Made by a program: the position numbers and the translations under genes. Shown here in pieces: positions 53,809 through 64,000 of a DNA stretch of 64,000 bases; the first letter of the stretch is position 1; every line of letters starts with the position of its first letter. The notes under the pieces were generated by a model. The model had not been told where the DNA came from, did no database searches, and saw only the letters and a list, made by a program, of their open reading frames with translations. Source of the DNA: Mycobacterium sp. DL592 (lineage in GTDB: Bacteria; Actinomycetota; Actinomycetes; Mycobacteriales; Mycobacteriaceae); the NCBI RefSeq assembly GCF_011694515.1, contig NZ_CP050192.1:4040172-4104171 (forward strand). Direction: 5' to 3'.

Positions 53809-55758
53809 TCAGCCGCCGGATTCGCCTCTGCGGGAACGCACCAGGATCAACGCGGTTCCGACAGCGGCCACGGCGACGATGCCGCCACCCAATGCCCACG
53901 CCCAGGTCTTGCGGTCCTCGGTGCCGGCCGGCGCCGGCTCGGCGATTCCAGGCTGCGGACCAACGGTGACCGGACTGTGGCCCGGTGTGGCGACGAGGGC
54001 GGTGCCGGTGAGCCTCGACCACCGGCGTGGGTCGCTGCTGAGCCAGCGCAGCAGCTCGTCGAGTTGTTCGGGTGCGCCGCTGGACGTGGCGACCAGGATC
54101 GAGCGTTGTCCGTCGAACACCGTCTGAAGGGACCCGAACATGATGGCCGGATCGAGGGTCAACGTGGTCGGCTCACCCGCACTGTCGAGCCCCTCGAGCG
54201 ACAGCCTGCCGTTGGTGGGGCTGACAGGCAGGGTGACCTGGGTGAACTTCCAGCCGTCGGCGGCCACGATCACTGCCGGCAACTTGCTGTTCACGGCCGT
54301 CTGCACGTCGGTGACGGCGACGTCGATCGGTAGGGAGCTGAGCCGTTGCAGACCGGTGATGATGGTGGTGGCCCGCACCGTGTCGTCGAAGGCGTTCACG
54401 CCGATCCCGACCTGCACTCGGGGCATCAACGACTGCGGCAATGACTGGAACCCGGCGGGCACCGGCGGCGTGGCGGGGGTGCTCTGCACCACGCTGCCGC
54501 CGTCGATGGTCAGCGTGAGCGGCTGGAATTCACCGCACCGTCCGGTGTTGCCAGCGATGTTCAGTGCCACTCCGAGATTGGTGTAGCGCTGCAACAGCCG
54601 ATCGGGCACGTTCACCCAGCGGTCGAGCACGCCGCCGCTGTCGGTGGACCAGCTGTCGATGGTCTCTCCCCCGACGAGGGCGACCAGTCGGGCGCTGACG
54701 GAGGCCGGAACCGGGGTGTAGGAGCCCATCAGGTGCACGCGCACGTTGTGCGCCGAGCGGCCCAGCCGGGTCTGGTCCAGACCGACGGTGACCTGAGGGG
54801 CGAGCGCCACGGCGGTCACCCCGTTCTGGCCCAGCTCGCGCAACGTCGTGACGTTGCCGGGCAGCTGCGCGGTGGTTCTCAGCGGACCGGCAACCGCCTT
54901 GGAGCTCAGCGCCAGCCTCGAGATGTCCGAGGACAACAACCGCGTCTGATTGGTCAGTTCGTTGGCCCGCCCCGAGATTCGCAGAGCGGGGACGACGCCG
55001 TCACCGGTCTGCAGCGACAGTCCGGCATCGGGACCCTCTTGAATGACGATTCCCCGCTCGAAGGGAAACTGGGGCGCAGCCGGCCCGGAGCCGATCGTGG
55101 TCACCGCGACGGTGGTGGCCTGGGTGCCGTAGTGGGCTACGGTGGCGGCGGCCAACCGGACCGCGGCTTCGGACTCCACCTTGCTGGGGTTGGCCGGGAT
55201 CGCGATCGTCAGCTTGCGGAGCACCGGCGGGAGGAACTCGGCAACGGTGGTGGGCGGCAGCTCGACGCCGTCGAACGTGACCGAACCGTTGACCAGCCGC
55301 AGCGGGTTTGTCGGGTCCAGGCAGTAGCCCTGGACCGGGACCAGGTACGTGCGCAGCGTGACGGTCACCGAGTTGTCGATGATCTCCGCGCCGGCGAGCG
55401 GGATCACGATCGGCGCCTGGTCGACCGGGGGGAGTGGGATGCGGGCGATCGTGCGGTCGTCCTGAGTGACGCTGAGCGTGCCGGACGCGACGTTGATCGG
55501 AAGCTCAATGGTCGCGTTCAGCGCCACCGGCACCAGGCCCTGCGGCACCGGGAAGGTCAGGGTCGCGGTGCCCTGGTCACCGTAGAAGGCCAGCGGCGCG
55601 CCGGAGCCCATGTCGACCAGGGCGATGGTGGGTGAATTCGATAGCGGGACAGGGTCGCCCGGTTCGGCAATGACCGCGGGAGCGGTCCACATGGCCAGCG
55701 CGACCAACGCGGCGGCCAAAGCCGACCAGCGCGGTGATCTGTTCTGCACCTGAAGCAT
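53809..55758 (-). CDS. BcsB-like exported protein (cellulose synthase regulatory-subunit-like)
   Basis: 649 residues from the ATG at 55758; upstream in-frame TTG 55809 and GTG 55803 are alternatives. Signal peptide ending near AVIAEPGD, a large beta-rich periplasmic region and one C-terminal transmembrane helix followed by RSRRGESGG, the topology of BcsB. Repeated sandwich and ferredoxin-like parts are suggested by LNATIELPINVASGTLSV, FDGVELPPTTVAEFLPPVLR and a second half from about residue 300. BcsB pairs with a GT2 synthase to guide the polymer out; here the synthase is two genes downstream. Homology is inferred from topology, context and weak motif similarity. Confidence 0.7.
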   Translation of the reverse strand: MLQVQNRSPRWSALAAALVALAMWTAPAVIAEPGDPVPLSNSPTIALVDMGSGAPLAFYGDQGTATLTFPVPQGLVPVALNATIELPINVASGTLSVTQDDRTIARIPLPPVDQAPIVIPLAGAEIIDNSVTVTLRTYLVPVQGYCLDPTNPLRLVNGSVTFDGVELPPTTVAEFLPPVLRKLTIAIPANPSKVESEAAVRLAAATVAHYGTQATTVAVTTIGSGPAAPQFPFERGIVIQEGPDAGLSLQTGDGVVPALRISGRANELTNQTRLLSSDISRLALSSKAVAGPLRTTAQLPGNVTTLRELGQNGVTAVALAPQVTVGLDQTRLGRSAHNVRVHLMGSYTPVPASVSARLVALVGGETIDSWSTDSGGVLDRWVNVPDRLLQRYTNLGVALNIAGNTGRCGEFQPLTLTIDGGSVVQSTPATPPVPAGFQSLPQSLMPRVQVGIGVNAFDDTVRATTIITGLQRLSSLPIDVAVTDVQTAVNSKLPAVIVAADGWKFTQVTLPVSPTNGRLSLEGLDSAGEPTTLTLDPAIMFGSLQTVFDGQRSILVATSSGAPEQLDELLRWLSSDPRRWSRLTGTALVATPGHSPVTVGPQPGIAEPAPAGTEDRKTWAWALGGGIVAVAAVGTALILVRSRRGESGG

Positions 55759-55897
55759 GGGGGTCGCCTTGCTAACGGGGCCGTCAATTCCCAACAGTCT
55801 CACATACAACTTAGGTCACTGGCGTGCGATCCCGGAGGCAAACCACTCAGTCACCCGTCGCTTCACGCTGCGGTCCGACCCCGTCCCCAAATGACAA

Positions 55898-55925
55898 TGC
55901 CCACCACCTGATGAGGTGATGGGCA
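55898..55925 (-). terminator. Hairpin after rpsQ, separating S10 operon from polysaccharide genes
   Basis: 12-bp stem with one non-Watson-Crick (G-T) position and a 4-base loop, 19 bases after the rpsQ stop. The minus-strand sequence after it is moderately T-rich. The rest of the gap (55759-55897) holds a TAAGTT -10-like element that could start the next operon. Confidence 0.55.
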
Positions 55926-55944
55926 CTGTGCAAAGGTGGGTGGC

Positions 55945-56256
55945 CTACTTGGCCTTCTCCAGAACGTCCACGAGCCGCCAGCGCTTGGTGGCCGACAGCG
56001 GACGGGTCTCCATCAGCGAGACCCGGTCGCCGATACCGGCGAGACCTTCCTCGTCGTGGGCCTTGACCTTCTTGGTCGTCCGGATGATCTTGCCGTACTT
56101 GGGGTGCTGGGCACGCGACTCGATCTCGACGACGATGGTCTTCTCCATCTTGTCGCTGACCACGTAGCCGATCGCGGTCTTGCGCCGGCCGCGGGGCTTC
56201 TCGGCGGCCGGGGTGTAGTTGGGTCCAGCCGATTTTGAAGGGTTTTCTGCCATCAC
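55945..56256 (-). CDS. rpsQ: 30S ribosomal protein S17 (uS17)
   Basis: 103 residues. GTG at 56256 gives a double-Met start ([11 protein letters not shown]); the ATG at 56253 is equally possible. A 20-residue extension precedes the OB-fold core [20 protein letters not shown] and [20 protein letters not shown]. Last gene of the S10 operon here. Confidence 0.96.
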   Translation of the reverse strand: MMAENPSKSAGPNYTPAAEKPRGRRKTAIGYVVSDKMEKTIVVEIESRAQHPKYGKIIRTTKKVKAHDEEGLAGIGDRVSLMETRPLSATKRWRLVDVLEKAK

Positions 56257-56486
56257 GATTCCTCACCAGCGGGTCCGGAGGCCAGACCCAGTTCACGTTC
56301 GCGCAGCACCGTGTAGATGCGTGCGATTTCTTGCCGGACCAAGCGAAGCCGACGATTGTTGTCCAGCTGCCCGGTGGCCATCTGGAAGCGCAGGTTGAAC
56401 AGCTCTTCCTTGGACTCACGCAGCTTTTCGGCCAACTCGTCGTCGGTCAGTTCGCGCAGTTCGCCGGCGCTGACGCCAACAGCCAT
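56253..56486 (-). CDS. rpmC: 50S ribosomal protein L29 (uL29)
   Basis: 77 residues, [20 protein letters not shown], with [20 protein letters not shown]. Complete. Sits at the exit tunnel. Overlaps rplP by one base and rpsQ by four. Confidence 0.97.
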   Translation of the reverse strand: MAVGVSAGELRELTDDELAEKLRESKEELFNLRFQMATGQLDNNRRLRLVRQEIARIYTVLRERELGLASGPAGEES

Positions 56487-56902
56487 CAGAACTGCTCCTC
56501 TCGGGTCACGATGCGTGCCTTGATCGGCAGCTTGTGGATAGCGCGGGTCAGTGCTTCGCGCGCAATCTGCTCATTGGGGTAGCTCAGCTCGAAGAGCACG
56601 CGGCCCGGCTTCACGTTGGCCACCCACCACTCCGGGGAACCCTTACCCGAACCCATGCGGGTCTCGGCGGGCTTCTTGGTCAGCGGACGGTCCGGGAAGA
56701 TGTTGATCCACACCTTGCCGCCACGCTTGATGTGCCGGTTGATGGCGATACGAGCGGACTCGATCTGCCGGTTGGTGATGTAGGCGTGCTCCAGTGCCTG
56801 GATGCCGTAGTCACCGAACGTCACCGACGTTCCACCGCTGGCGATACCACGCTGCCTGGGGTGGTGTTGCTTGCGGTGCTTGACTTTACGGGGAATCAAC
56901 AT
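56486..56902 (-). CDS. rplP: 50S ribosomal protein L16 (uL16)
   Basis: 138 residues, [20 protein letters not shown], with [20 protein letters not shown]. Complete. Contacts A-site tRNA and 5S rRNA. Two bases after rpsC. Confidence 0.98.
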   Translation of the reverse strand: MLIPRKVKHRKQHHPRQRGIASGGTSVTFGDYGIQALEHAYITNRQIESARIAINRHIKRGGKVWINIFPDRPLTKKPAETRMGSGKGSPEWWVANVKPGRVLFELSYPNEQIAREALTRAIHKLPIKARIVTREEQF

Positions 56903-56904
56903 GA

Positions 56905-58196
<1,292 letters not shown>

Positions 58197-58198
58197 GG

Positions 58199-58480
58199 TT
58201 ATCGACGCTTCGCTTTCCGGTCGTCCTTGATGTGACCCTTGAACGTCCGCGTCGGGGCGAACTCGCCCAGCTTGTGACCGACCATGGCCTCGGTGACGAA
58301 CACCGGCACGTGCTTGCGGCCGTCGTGGACGGCGAAGGTGTGACCGATGAAGTCCGGGATGATGGTCGAACGACGCGACCAGGTCTTGATGACCTGCTTG
58401 GTGTTCTTCTCGTTCTGGACGTCGACCTTCTTGAGCAGATGGTCGTCGACGAACGGACCCTTCTTAAGGCTGCGTGGCAT
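58199..58480 (-). CDS. rpsS: 30S ribosomal protein S19 (uS19)
   Basis: 93 residues, [20 protein letters not shown], with [20 protein letters not shown]. Complete. Pairs with S13 in the 30S head. Confidence 0.98.
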
Positions 58481-58497
58481 CTTTGGCTACTCCCTGC

Positions 58498-59337
<840 letters not shown>

Positions 59338-59367
59338 GTTCTGGTTCCTGAGTTCTTTCGTGCCGGC

Positions 59368-59670
59368 TTAGGCCGGTGCTCCGAAGAGGTCGATCGGCTT
59401 GCTGCCGGGGGCCAGGGTCACGATCGCGCGCTTGGTGCTCTTGCGCTTGCCGAAGCCGGTCCGGGTGCGCTTGCGCTTACCCTGCCGGTTGGCGGTGTTC
59501 ACGGAGTCGACCTTCACGGCGAAGATCTTCTCGATGGCGATCTTGATCTGCGTCTTGTTCGAGTCCGGGTGGACGATGAACGTGTAGACGTTGTCCTCGA
59601 TCAGTCCGTACGACTTCTCCGAGATGACCGGAGCCAGGATGATGTCGCGGGGATCAGTCTGGATAGCCAT
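59368..59670 (-). CDS. rplW: 50S ribosomal protein L23 (uL23)
   Basis: 100 residues, [20 protein letters not shown], with [20 protein letters not shown]. Complete. Docking site at the tunnel exit for trigger factor and SRP. Overlaps rplD by one base. Confidence 0.98.
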   Translation of the reverse strand: MAIQTDPRDIILAPVISEKSYGLIEDNVYTFIVHPDSNKTQIKIAIEKIFAVKVDSVNTANRQGKRKRTRTGFGKRKSTKRAIVTLAPGSKPIDLFGAPA

Positions 59671-60323
59671 CAGGCGGACACCTCCTGCTTCGCCTTCGCG
59701 GCGTGCTCGATGTAGGCGTTGAGGGCCTCCACGCTGAACACCACGTCGTCGGCGTTGAGCACGTCATAGGTATTGAGCTGATCGGGCGAGATCACGTGCA
59801 CACCGGGCAGGTTGCGCACGCTCTTCGCACCGACCTCGTCGCTGCGGCCGATGACGATCAGCACCTTCTTGTTCTCGGTCAGCGTGCCCAGGAACGTCTT
59901 GGCACTCTTAGTCGAGGGCGTCTGGCCTTCGACCAGTTCGGTGACCGCGTGGATGCGCTCGTTGCGGGCCCGGTCGGACAATGCGCCGCGCAGTGCGGCG
60001 GCGATCATCTTCTTCGGGGTGCGCTGGCTGTAGTCGCGCGGCTGCGGGCCGTGCACCACACCACCACCGGTGAACTGCGGCGCGCGGGTCGAGCCCTGAC
60101 GGGCGCGGCCGGTGCCCTTCTGCCGGTACGGCTTCTTGCCACCGCCGGAGACCTGAGCGCGAGTCTTGGTCGCGTGGGTGCCCTGACGCTTGGCGGCCAG
60201 CTGCGCGGTGACAACCTGGTGCATCAGCGCCACGTTGGCTTCCACGTCGAACAGCTCGGCAGGCAACTCGACGCTGCCGTCCTTCTTGCCGCCCGGAGTA
60301 TGGACGTCAATCTTGAGACTCAT
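59670..60323 (-). CDS. rplD: 50S ribosomal protein L4 (uL4)
   Basis: 217 residues, [20 protein letters not shown], with the tunnel loop [20 protein letters not shown]. Complete. In E. coli it represses the S10 operon; no equivalent leader hairpin could be confirmed here. Overlaps rplC by one base. Confidence 0.98.
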   Translation of the reverse strand: MSLKIDVHTPGGKKDGSVELPAELFDVEANVALMHQVVTAQLAAKRQGTHATKTRAQVSGGGKKPYRQKGTGRARQGSTRAPQFTGGGVVHGPQPRDYSQRTPKKMIAAALRGALSDRARNERIHAVTELVEGQTPSTKSAKTFLGTLTENKKVLIVIGRSDEVGAKSVRNLPGVHVISPDQLNTYDVLNADDVVFSVEALNAYIEHAAKAKQEVSA

Positions 60324-60976
60324 TACTTCTCACCTCGTTTGACCGCGGTGCGAACCATCACCAGGCCGCCGGTGCGTCCGGGGACGGCACCCTTGATCAA
60401 CAGGACGCCGTTCTCGGCATCGACCTTGTGCACCAGCAGGTTCTGCGTGGTGATGCGGTCGCTACCCATCCGGCCTGACATGCGGGTGCCCTTGAAGACA
60501 CGGCCCGGGGTGGCGCAGCCACCGATCGAACCCGGCCGGCGGTGCACCGCCTGGGCGCCGTGGCTGGCGCCCTGGCCACGGAAGCCGTGGCGCTTCATGG
60601 TGCCCGCGAAACCCTTGCCCTTGCTGGTGCCGGTGACATCGACGTAGGCACCGTCGGCGAAGATCTCCGCCGTCAGTTCCTGGCCGACCTCATACTCCGC
60701 GGCCGCGGCCTCGTCGTCGAGGCGCAGCTCGGCCAGGTGCCGGCGCGGGTTGACCCCGGCGGCGGCGTACTGACCGGTGACCGGCTTATTGACCTTGCGG
60801 GGGCTGATTTCACCGTAGGCGAGCTGCACCGCGCTGTAGCCATCACGCTCGGGCGTACGGATGCGGGTCACCACGTTCGGGCCGGCCTTGACGACCGTCA
60901 CCGGGACCACGCGATTGTTCTCGTCGAAGACCTGGGTCATGCCCAGCTTCGTACCCAAGATTCCTTTTCTAGCCAT
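60323..60976 (-). CDS. rplC: 50S ribosomal protein L3 (uL3)
   Basis: 217 residues, [20 protein letters not shown], with [20 protein letters not shown] and [20 protein letters not shown]. Complete. Fourteen bases after rpsJ. Confidence 0.98.
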   Translation of the reverse strand: MARKGILGTKLGMTQVFDENNRVVPVTVVKAGPNVVTRIRTPERDGYSAVQLAYGEISPRKVNKPVTGQYAAAGVNPRRHLAELRLDDEAAAAEYEVGQELTAEIFADGAYVDVTGTSKGKGFAGTMKRHGFRGQGASHGAQAVHRRPGSIGGCATPGRVFKGTRMSGRMGSDRITTQNLLVHKVDAENGVLLIKGAVPGRTGGLVMVRTAVKRGEK

Positions 60977-60990
60977 CTGTCCGCCGACTC

Positions 60991-61296
60991 CTACTGAATG
61001 TTCACGTCGACGCTGGCCGGCAGGTCGATGCGCATGAGCGCGTCAACCGTCTTCGGCGTCGGGTCGAGGATGTCGATGAGCCGCTTGTGAGTACGCATCT
61101 CGAAGTGCTCCCGCGAGTCCTTGTACTTATGCGGGGAGCGGATGACGCAGTACACGTTTTTTTCCGTCGGCAGCGGCACCGGCCCGACCACACTGGCGCC
61201 GGTTCGAGTGACCGTTTCCACGATCTTGCGCGCCGAGGCGTCAATGGCCTCATGGTCGTAGGCCTTGAGCCTGATGCGGATCTTTTGTCCCGCCAC
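60991..61296 (-). CDS. rpsJ: 30S ribosomal protein S10 (uS10)
   Basis: 101 residues from a GTG at 61296 ([20 protein letters not shown]) after AGGAGAAGC; the open frame reaching 61560 is leader, not protein. Contains [21 protein letters not shown]10 is a 30S head protein and NusE antitermination factor. First gene of the S10 operon. Confidence 0.98.
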
Positions 61297-61590
61297 GCTT
61301 CTCCTACCTTCACTCCTGCTTGGTCCCCGCAAGGGGACACGGTGGTCTGCGCTACGCCCTGAAGCGTCGCGCTGGCTGTCGCCGCCGCTCTTTACCTGTC
61401 CTGGTGCTCCGGCCCCCGCGGTCGGGTGTGTCGCCCTCACGCGGCCCCGAAGGCGCGGTGAAATCCGTCGCACTCCGAGGATGGGACCGGACGCGCCCGT
61501 TTGGGCGCCGGTCGTACACCTTGAGCGGCACGCTCCCGACAGGGTGCGAACCCGGCTCAAGGCAACCCGAACAGTATGCCTTAGATCGCG

Positions 61591-61648
61591 GCACCAGCCA
61601 AATTCGGTCGAGCACCAGCCAAATCAGGTTGGAGCGCCGGCCAAATCA
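61591..61648. repeat. Three phased direct repeats upstream of the S10 operon promoter
   Basis: Units starting at 61591, 61612 and 61634 share GC(A/G)CC(A/G)GCCAAAT, with spacings of 21 and 22 bases, i.e. two helical turns each. On the minus strand each reads ATTTGGC(T/C)GG(T/C)GC. They sit just upstream of the presumed -10 element. Confidence 0.7.
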
Positions 61649-61708
61649 CTGCACTGCCTGCTCAGCGTACGTGCACCGGTGCTGCGCCGATCCGGCCGGG
61701 AGGCTGAT

Positions 61709-61724
61709 CTTACTGCGGAGTAAG
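61709..61724. promoter_or_regulatory. Inverted repeat upstream of DUF4442 gene
   Basis: CTTACT-GCGG-AGTAAG, 16 bases, ending ten bases before the ATG at 61735. TAAGGT (61721-61726) overlaps its right arm and could be the -10 of a nearly leaderless promoter, so a protein bound here would repress. Confidence 0.4.
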
Positions 61725-61734
61725 GTCGGCCCTC

Positions 61735-62229
61735 ATGGCTGCGACCCCCGGGCTGACGACCGGCACGTACCGGATCTGGCAGCGGCTGTCCCGGTACCCC
61801 GGGGGCAGCCTGGTGTTCTCCGCCGCGGCGGCCGCGCGGGTGCCCTTCTTCGCGACGGTCCTGCCCCACATCGTCCGCATGGAGCCCGGCTACGCCGAGG
61901 TCAGCATCCGCAAATGGATCCTGACCTACAACCACCTGCGCACCGTGCACGCGATCGCGATGTGCAACGCCGCCGAGATGGCGATGGGGATGTTGATGGA
62001 GGCGACGGTCCCGACCACCCATCGCTGGATCCCGAAGGCGATGGACGTGCAGTACCTGCACAAGGCGACGACCTCGCTGCGGGCCTGCGCCCGGCTCGAT
62101 CCGCCGGACTTCGCCGCGATCACCGAGGGCGCCGAGATCGTCGTGCCGGTCAGCGCCTACGACCGGGCCGGCACCGAGGTGTTCCGTGCCGAGATCACCA
62201 CCTGGGTCACACCGGCCCGGATTTCCTGA
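61735..62229 (+). CDS. DUF4442 hotdog-fold protein (thioesterase-like)
   Basis: 164 residues, single hotdog domain. Features of the family: LPHIVRMEPGYAEVSIRKWI, YNHLRTVHAIAMCNAAEMAM (helix of the hotdog) and MDVQYLHKATTSLRACARLD. Members are related to acyl-CoA thioesterases, but no catalytic Asp or Glu assignment is secure, and the substrate is unknown. It diverges from the S10 operon and precedes a small plus-strand set of enzymes. Confidence 0.87.
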   Translation: MAATPGLTTGTYRIWQRLSRYPGGSLVFSAAAAARVPFFATVLPHIVRMEPGYAEVSIRKWILTYNHLRTVHAIAMCNAAEMAMGMLMEATVPTTHRWIPKAMDVQYLHKATTSLRACARLDPPDFAAITEGAEIVVPVSAYDRAGTEVFRAEITTWVTPARIS

Positions 62230-62253
62230 CAGTTACTGCCATAACGGCATAGC

Positions 62254-63324
62254 ATGCCGGGCATGTACCGAGTCATTCAGTGGGCGACCGGCGGTGTCGG
62301 CAAGGCGGCGATCCAGGGCGTGCTGCGCCATCCCGAACTCGAACTCGTGGGCTGCTGGGTCCACAGCGACGACAAGAACGGCCGCGACGTCGGCGAGCTG
62401 ATCGGTCAGGAGCCGATCGGTGTCGCCGCCACGACCGACATCGACGCGCTGCTCGCCCTCGACGCCGACTGCGTCATGTACTCACCGCTGCTGCCCGACG
62501 AACAGGTGGTCGCCAGGATCCTGCGGTCGGGCAAGAACGTCGTCACGCCGGTGGGCTGGGTGTACCCCGATCCGCAGAGCCCGCCGGTGCGGGCCATCGA
62601 AGAGGCGTGTCTGGTCGGCGGCGTGACACTGCACGGTTCGGGCATCCACCCCGGCGGCATCACCGAACGTTTTCCGTTGATGGTGTCGTCGCTGTCCTCG
62701 GCGATCACCCACGTCCGCGCCGAGGAGTTCTCCGACATCCGCACCTACAACGCTCCCCTGGTGGTGCGAGAGGTGATGGGCTTCGGACTGACCCCGGAGC
62801 AGGCGATGAGCGGGCCGATCGCCGCGCTGCTGGAGGCCGGCTTCAAGGCCTCGGTCCGGATGGTCACCGACCAGTTGGGCTTTCGCGCCGAACCCCGTAT
62901 CCGCTCGACCCAGGAGGTCGCGGTCGCCGTCACCGGCACCGACGAACTCGTGGTTCCGATGGAAGCGGGCACCGTGGCCGCCCGGCGATTCCGCTGGCAG
63001 GCCATCGTCGACGACACCCCGGTAGTCACCGCCGCGGTGAACTGGCTGATGTGCGAGGTCGAACTCGATCCGCCGTGGACTCTGGGCGAGCAGGGTGAGC
63101 GCTTCGAGGTCGAGATCACCGGCGACCCCGACGTCTCTCTGACGTTCAAAGGGCTGCAACCGGAATCGGTTGCCGAAGGGCTCATCCGCAATCCGGGGGT
63201 CGTCGCCACCGCCAACCACTGCGTCAGCGCCATCCCCTATGTGTGCGAGGCCGCGCCCGGCATCAAGACCTACCTGGACCTGCCGCTCATCGCCGGCCGG
63301 GCCGCCCCCGGCCTGGCCCGCTGA
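62254..63324 (+). CDS. Dihydrodipicolinate-reductase-like NAD(P)-dependent dehydrogenase
   Basis: 356 residues from the ATG at 62254; the ATG at 62263 (MYRVIQWATGG) is equally good, and neither has a strong ribosome binding site. Rossmann motif RVIQWATGGVGKAAIQGVLR, then DVGELIGQEPIGVAATTDID and HGSGIHPGGITERFPLMVS. Large mycobacterial family annotated as dihydrodipicolinate reductase-like or amine dehydrogenase-like; the true DapB lysine motif is not evident. Overlaps the next ATG by one base. Confidence 0.85.
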   Translation: MPGMYRVIQWATGGVGKAAIQGVLRHPELELVGCWVHSDDKNGRDVGELIGQEPIGVAATTDIDALLALDADCVMYSPLLPDEQVVARILRSGKNVVTPVGWVYPDPQSPPVRAIEEACLVGGVTLHGSGIHPGGITERFPLMVSSLSSAITHVRAEEFSDIRTYNAPLVVREVMGFGLTPEQAMSGPIAALLEAGFKASVRMVTDQLGFRAEPRIRSTQEVAVAVTGTDELVVPMEAGTVAARRFRWQAIVDDTPVVTAAVNWLMCEVELDPPWTLGEQGERFEVEITGDPDVSLTFKGLQPESVAEGLIRNPGVVATANHCVSAIPYVCEAAPGIKTYLDLPLIAGRAAPGLAR

Positions 63325-63791
63325 TGGAACCGGTTGCCGACCTGAGGTTCTCGCACCTGGTGGTGGGCGTGACGGATATGGACCGGGCGCTGTCCTTCTA
63401 TCGAGGTCTGCTCGGCATGGACGTCGTGTTCGACCAGGCCATGTCCGGTGAACCCTTCGACGCCGCGCTCGGCGGCTCCGCCGGGCACCAGGGCCGTGTC
63501 GTCGGCGGCCTGGTCGGCGGGGTGATGCTCGAACTGCTGTCACTGGGCGGCCCGGCCCGCCCGGCCCGCAGGTCGATCGTGGGCAATCAGAACATCTCCC
63601 TGTCGGTGGCCGACCTCGACGACACCTATCGCCGGGTCCGTGCCGCCGGCTACGAACCCGACCAGGCGCCCTTCGAGATCGCCGGGGTGCGGATGTTCTT
63701 CGTCAAGGACCCCGACGGCACCTCCGTTGAATTCATCGAATTCCCAACGCCGGCAAGGACATCGGAGGAACTACACCGTGGCACTGGATGA
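63324..63791 (+). CDS. VOC-family (glyoxalase/dioxygenase-like) protein
   Basis: 155 residues from an ATG overlapping the previous stop (TGATG). A VOC fold of two beta-alpha-beta-beta-beta units: RFSHLVVGVTDMDRALSFYR and NQNISLSVADLDDTYRRVRA. Metal ligands are probably His in FSHLVV and Glu in SVEFIEFP. Reaction unknown; glyoxalase, epimerase and dioxygenase are possible. The last 14 bases overlap the next gene. Confidence 0.87.
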   Translation: MEPVADLRFSHLVVGVTDMDRALSFYRGLLGMDVVFDQAMSGEPFDAALGGSAGHQGRVVGGLVGGVMLELLSLGGPARPARRSIVGNQNISLSVADLDDTYRRVRAAGYEPDQAPFEIAGVRMFFVKDPDGTSVEFIEFPTPARTSEELHRGTG

Positions 63792-64000
63792 CGCGCAGCC
63801 GTACTGGCATCCGAAATCCCTCGCCGGCCTGCGGGCGATCGTCACCGGTGCGGCCCTGGGTGTCGGCCGCGGCATCACCGCGGCACTGCTGGAACGCGGC
63901 GCTTCGGTGCTGCTGGTCGACCGCAACCCAGCGGTGAACAAGGTGGCCGACCAGTTCGCGACCGAGGGACACCGGGCCGTCGCACTGGTCGCCGACCTGT
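63778..64000 (+). CDS. Short-chain dehydrogenase/reductase (partial, runs off right edge)
   Basis: 74 codons from a GTG at 63778 after CGGAGGAA, overlapping the VOC gene. The nucleotide motif AIVTGAALGVGRGITAALLE (T-G-x3-G-x-G) and LLVDRN following strand 2 identify a classical SDR. The active-site Tyr lies beyond the window. Probably the fourth member of the plus-strand set. Confidence 0.88.
   Translation, partial: MALDDAQPYWHPKSLAGLRAIVTGAALGVGRGITAALLERGASVLLVDRNPAVNKVADQFATEGHRAVALVADL

Larger units (their letters stand above)
61297..61734. promoter_or_regulatory. S10 operon leader and upstream region
   Basis: 438 bases without a supported gene. On the minus strand a TACTGT -10-like element (61576-61571) would give a leader of about 268 bases before rpsJ. 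A TTGGCT at 19 bases from it lies in the third of three direct repeats (61591-61648). No clear L4-type attenuator hairpin was identified by eye. Confidence 0.5.

Noticed and set aside
61591..61648. Possible short CRISPR array
   Set aside because: Only three units, a 14-base shared core and 7-8-base spacers; the position at a promoter fits protein binding better, and no cas gene is present.

Overview
The window is GC-rich actinobacterial DNA, almost certainly from a Mycobacterium/Mycolicibacterium species. Gene order and protein content match the mycobacterial infA-rpmJ-rpsM-rpsK-rpsD-rpoA-rplQ-truA, S10, spc and secY-adk-map-sigL-rslA blocks. Typical mycobacterial families surround them: cutinases, TIGR00027-type methyltransferases, F420-dependent LLM oxidoreductases and TIGR03086 proteins. 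No tRNA, rRNA, insertion sequence, prophage or CRISPR array was seen. All functional calls come from reading the sequence and knowledge of families; no database search was run.

Left part (1-12121). A partial minus-strand gene faces a tightly coupled plus-strand operon (759-8295). The operon holds a large unrecognised protein, a 77-residue helical protein, a helical plus beta-sandwich protein, a class III nucleotidyl cyclase fused to an AAA ATPase and TPR-like tail, and a FAD-dependent amine-oxidase/desaturase-like enzyme. A CGNR zinc-finger regulator diverges from an EamA transporter. Three cutinase-family genes follow; the third has lost both usual oxyanion-hole side chains.

Ribosomal/RNA polymerase block 1 (12122-17129, minus strand): infA, rpmJ, rpsM, rpsK, rpsD, rpoA, rplQ, then a strong terminator hairpin that overlaps the start of truA. 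Diverging from infA is an unusual two-component pair: a histidine kinase with a degenerate cyclic-nucleotide-binding-type domain, and a response regulator fused to a thioredoxin-reductase-like flavoprotein that lacks the CxxC. Next come a 42-codon remnant of an LLM oxidoreductase, two intact LLM paralogues, a divergent MarR/TIGR03086 pair with leaderless-type promoters, and a valine-catabolic operon (mmsA, acyl-CoA dehydrogenase, mmsB) with a palindromic operator.

Middle (27077-38278): sigL-rslA-MarR with a SigL-type autoregulatory promoter, then map, adk and secY, three tandem SAM-dependent methyltransferases, an LCP-family protein and sppA.

Ribosomal block 2 (40605-61296, minus strand): the S10 operon (rpsJ to rpsQ) and the spc operon (rplN to rplO) are separated by about 11 kb. 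That gap holds a putative exopolysaccharide cluster (BcsB-like protein, exosortase-like membrane protein, XagB-like GT2, GT39-like membrane protein) and a sulfatase module (atsA, lipoprotein, formylglycine-generating enzyme). A secreted protein with two papain/C39-like domains, one apparently active and one dead, sits beyond rplO. The right edge (61735-64000) has a DUF4442 protein, a dihydrodipicolinate-reductase-like enzyme, a VOC protein and the start of an SDR.

The strongest candidates for undescribed biology are the REC-flavoenzyme/kinase pair, the exopolysaccharide cluster, the cyclase-ATPase-flavoenzyme operon and the tandem C39-like protein.
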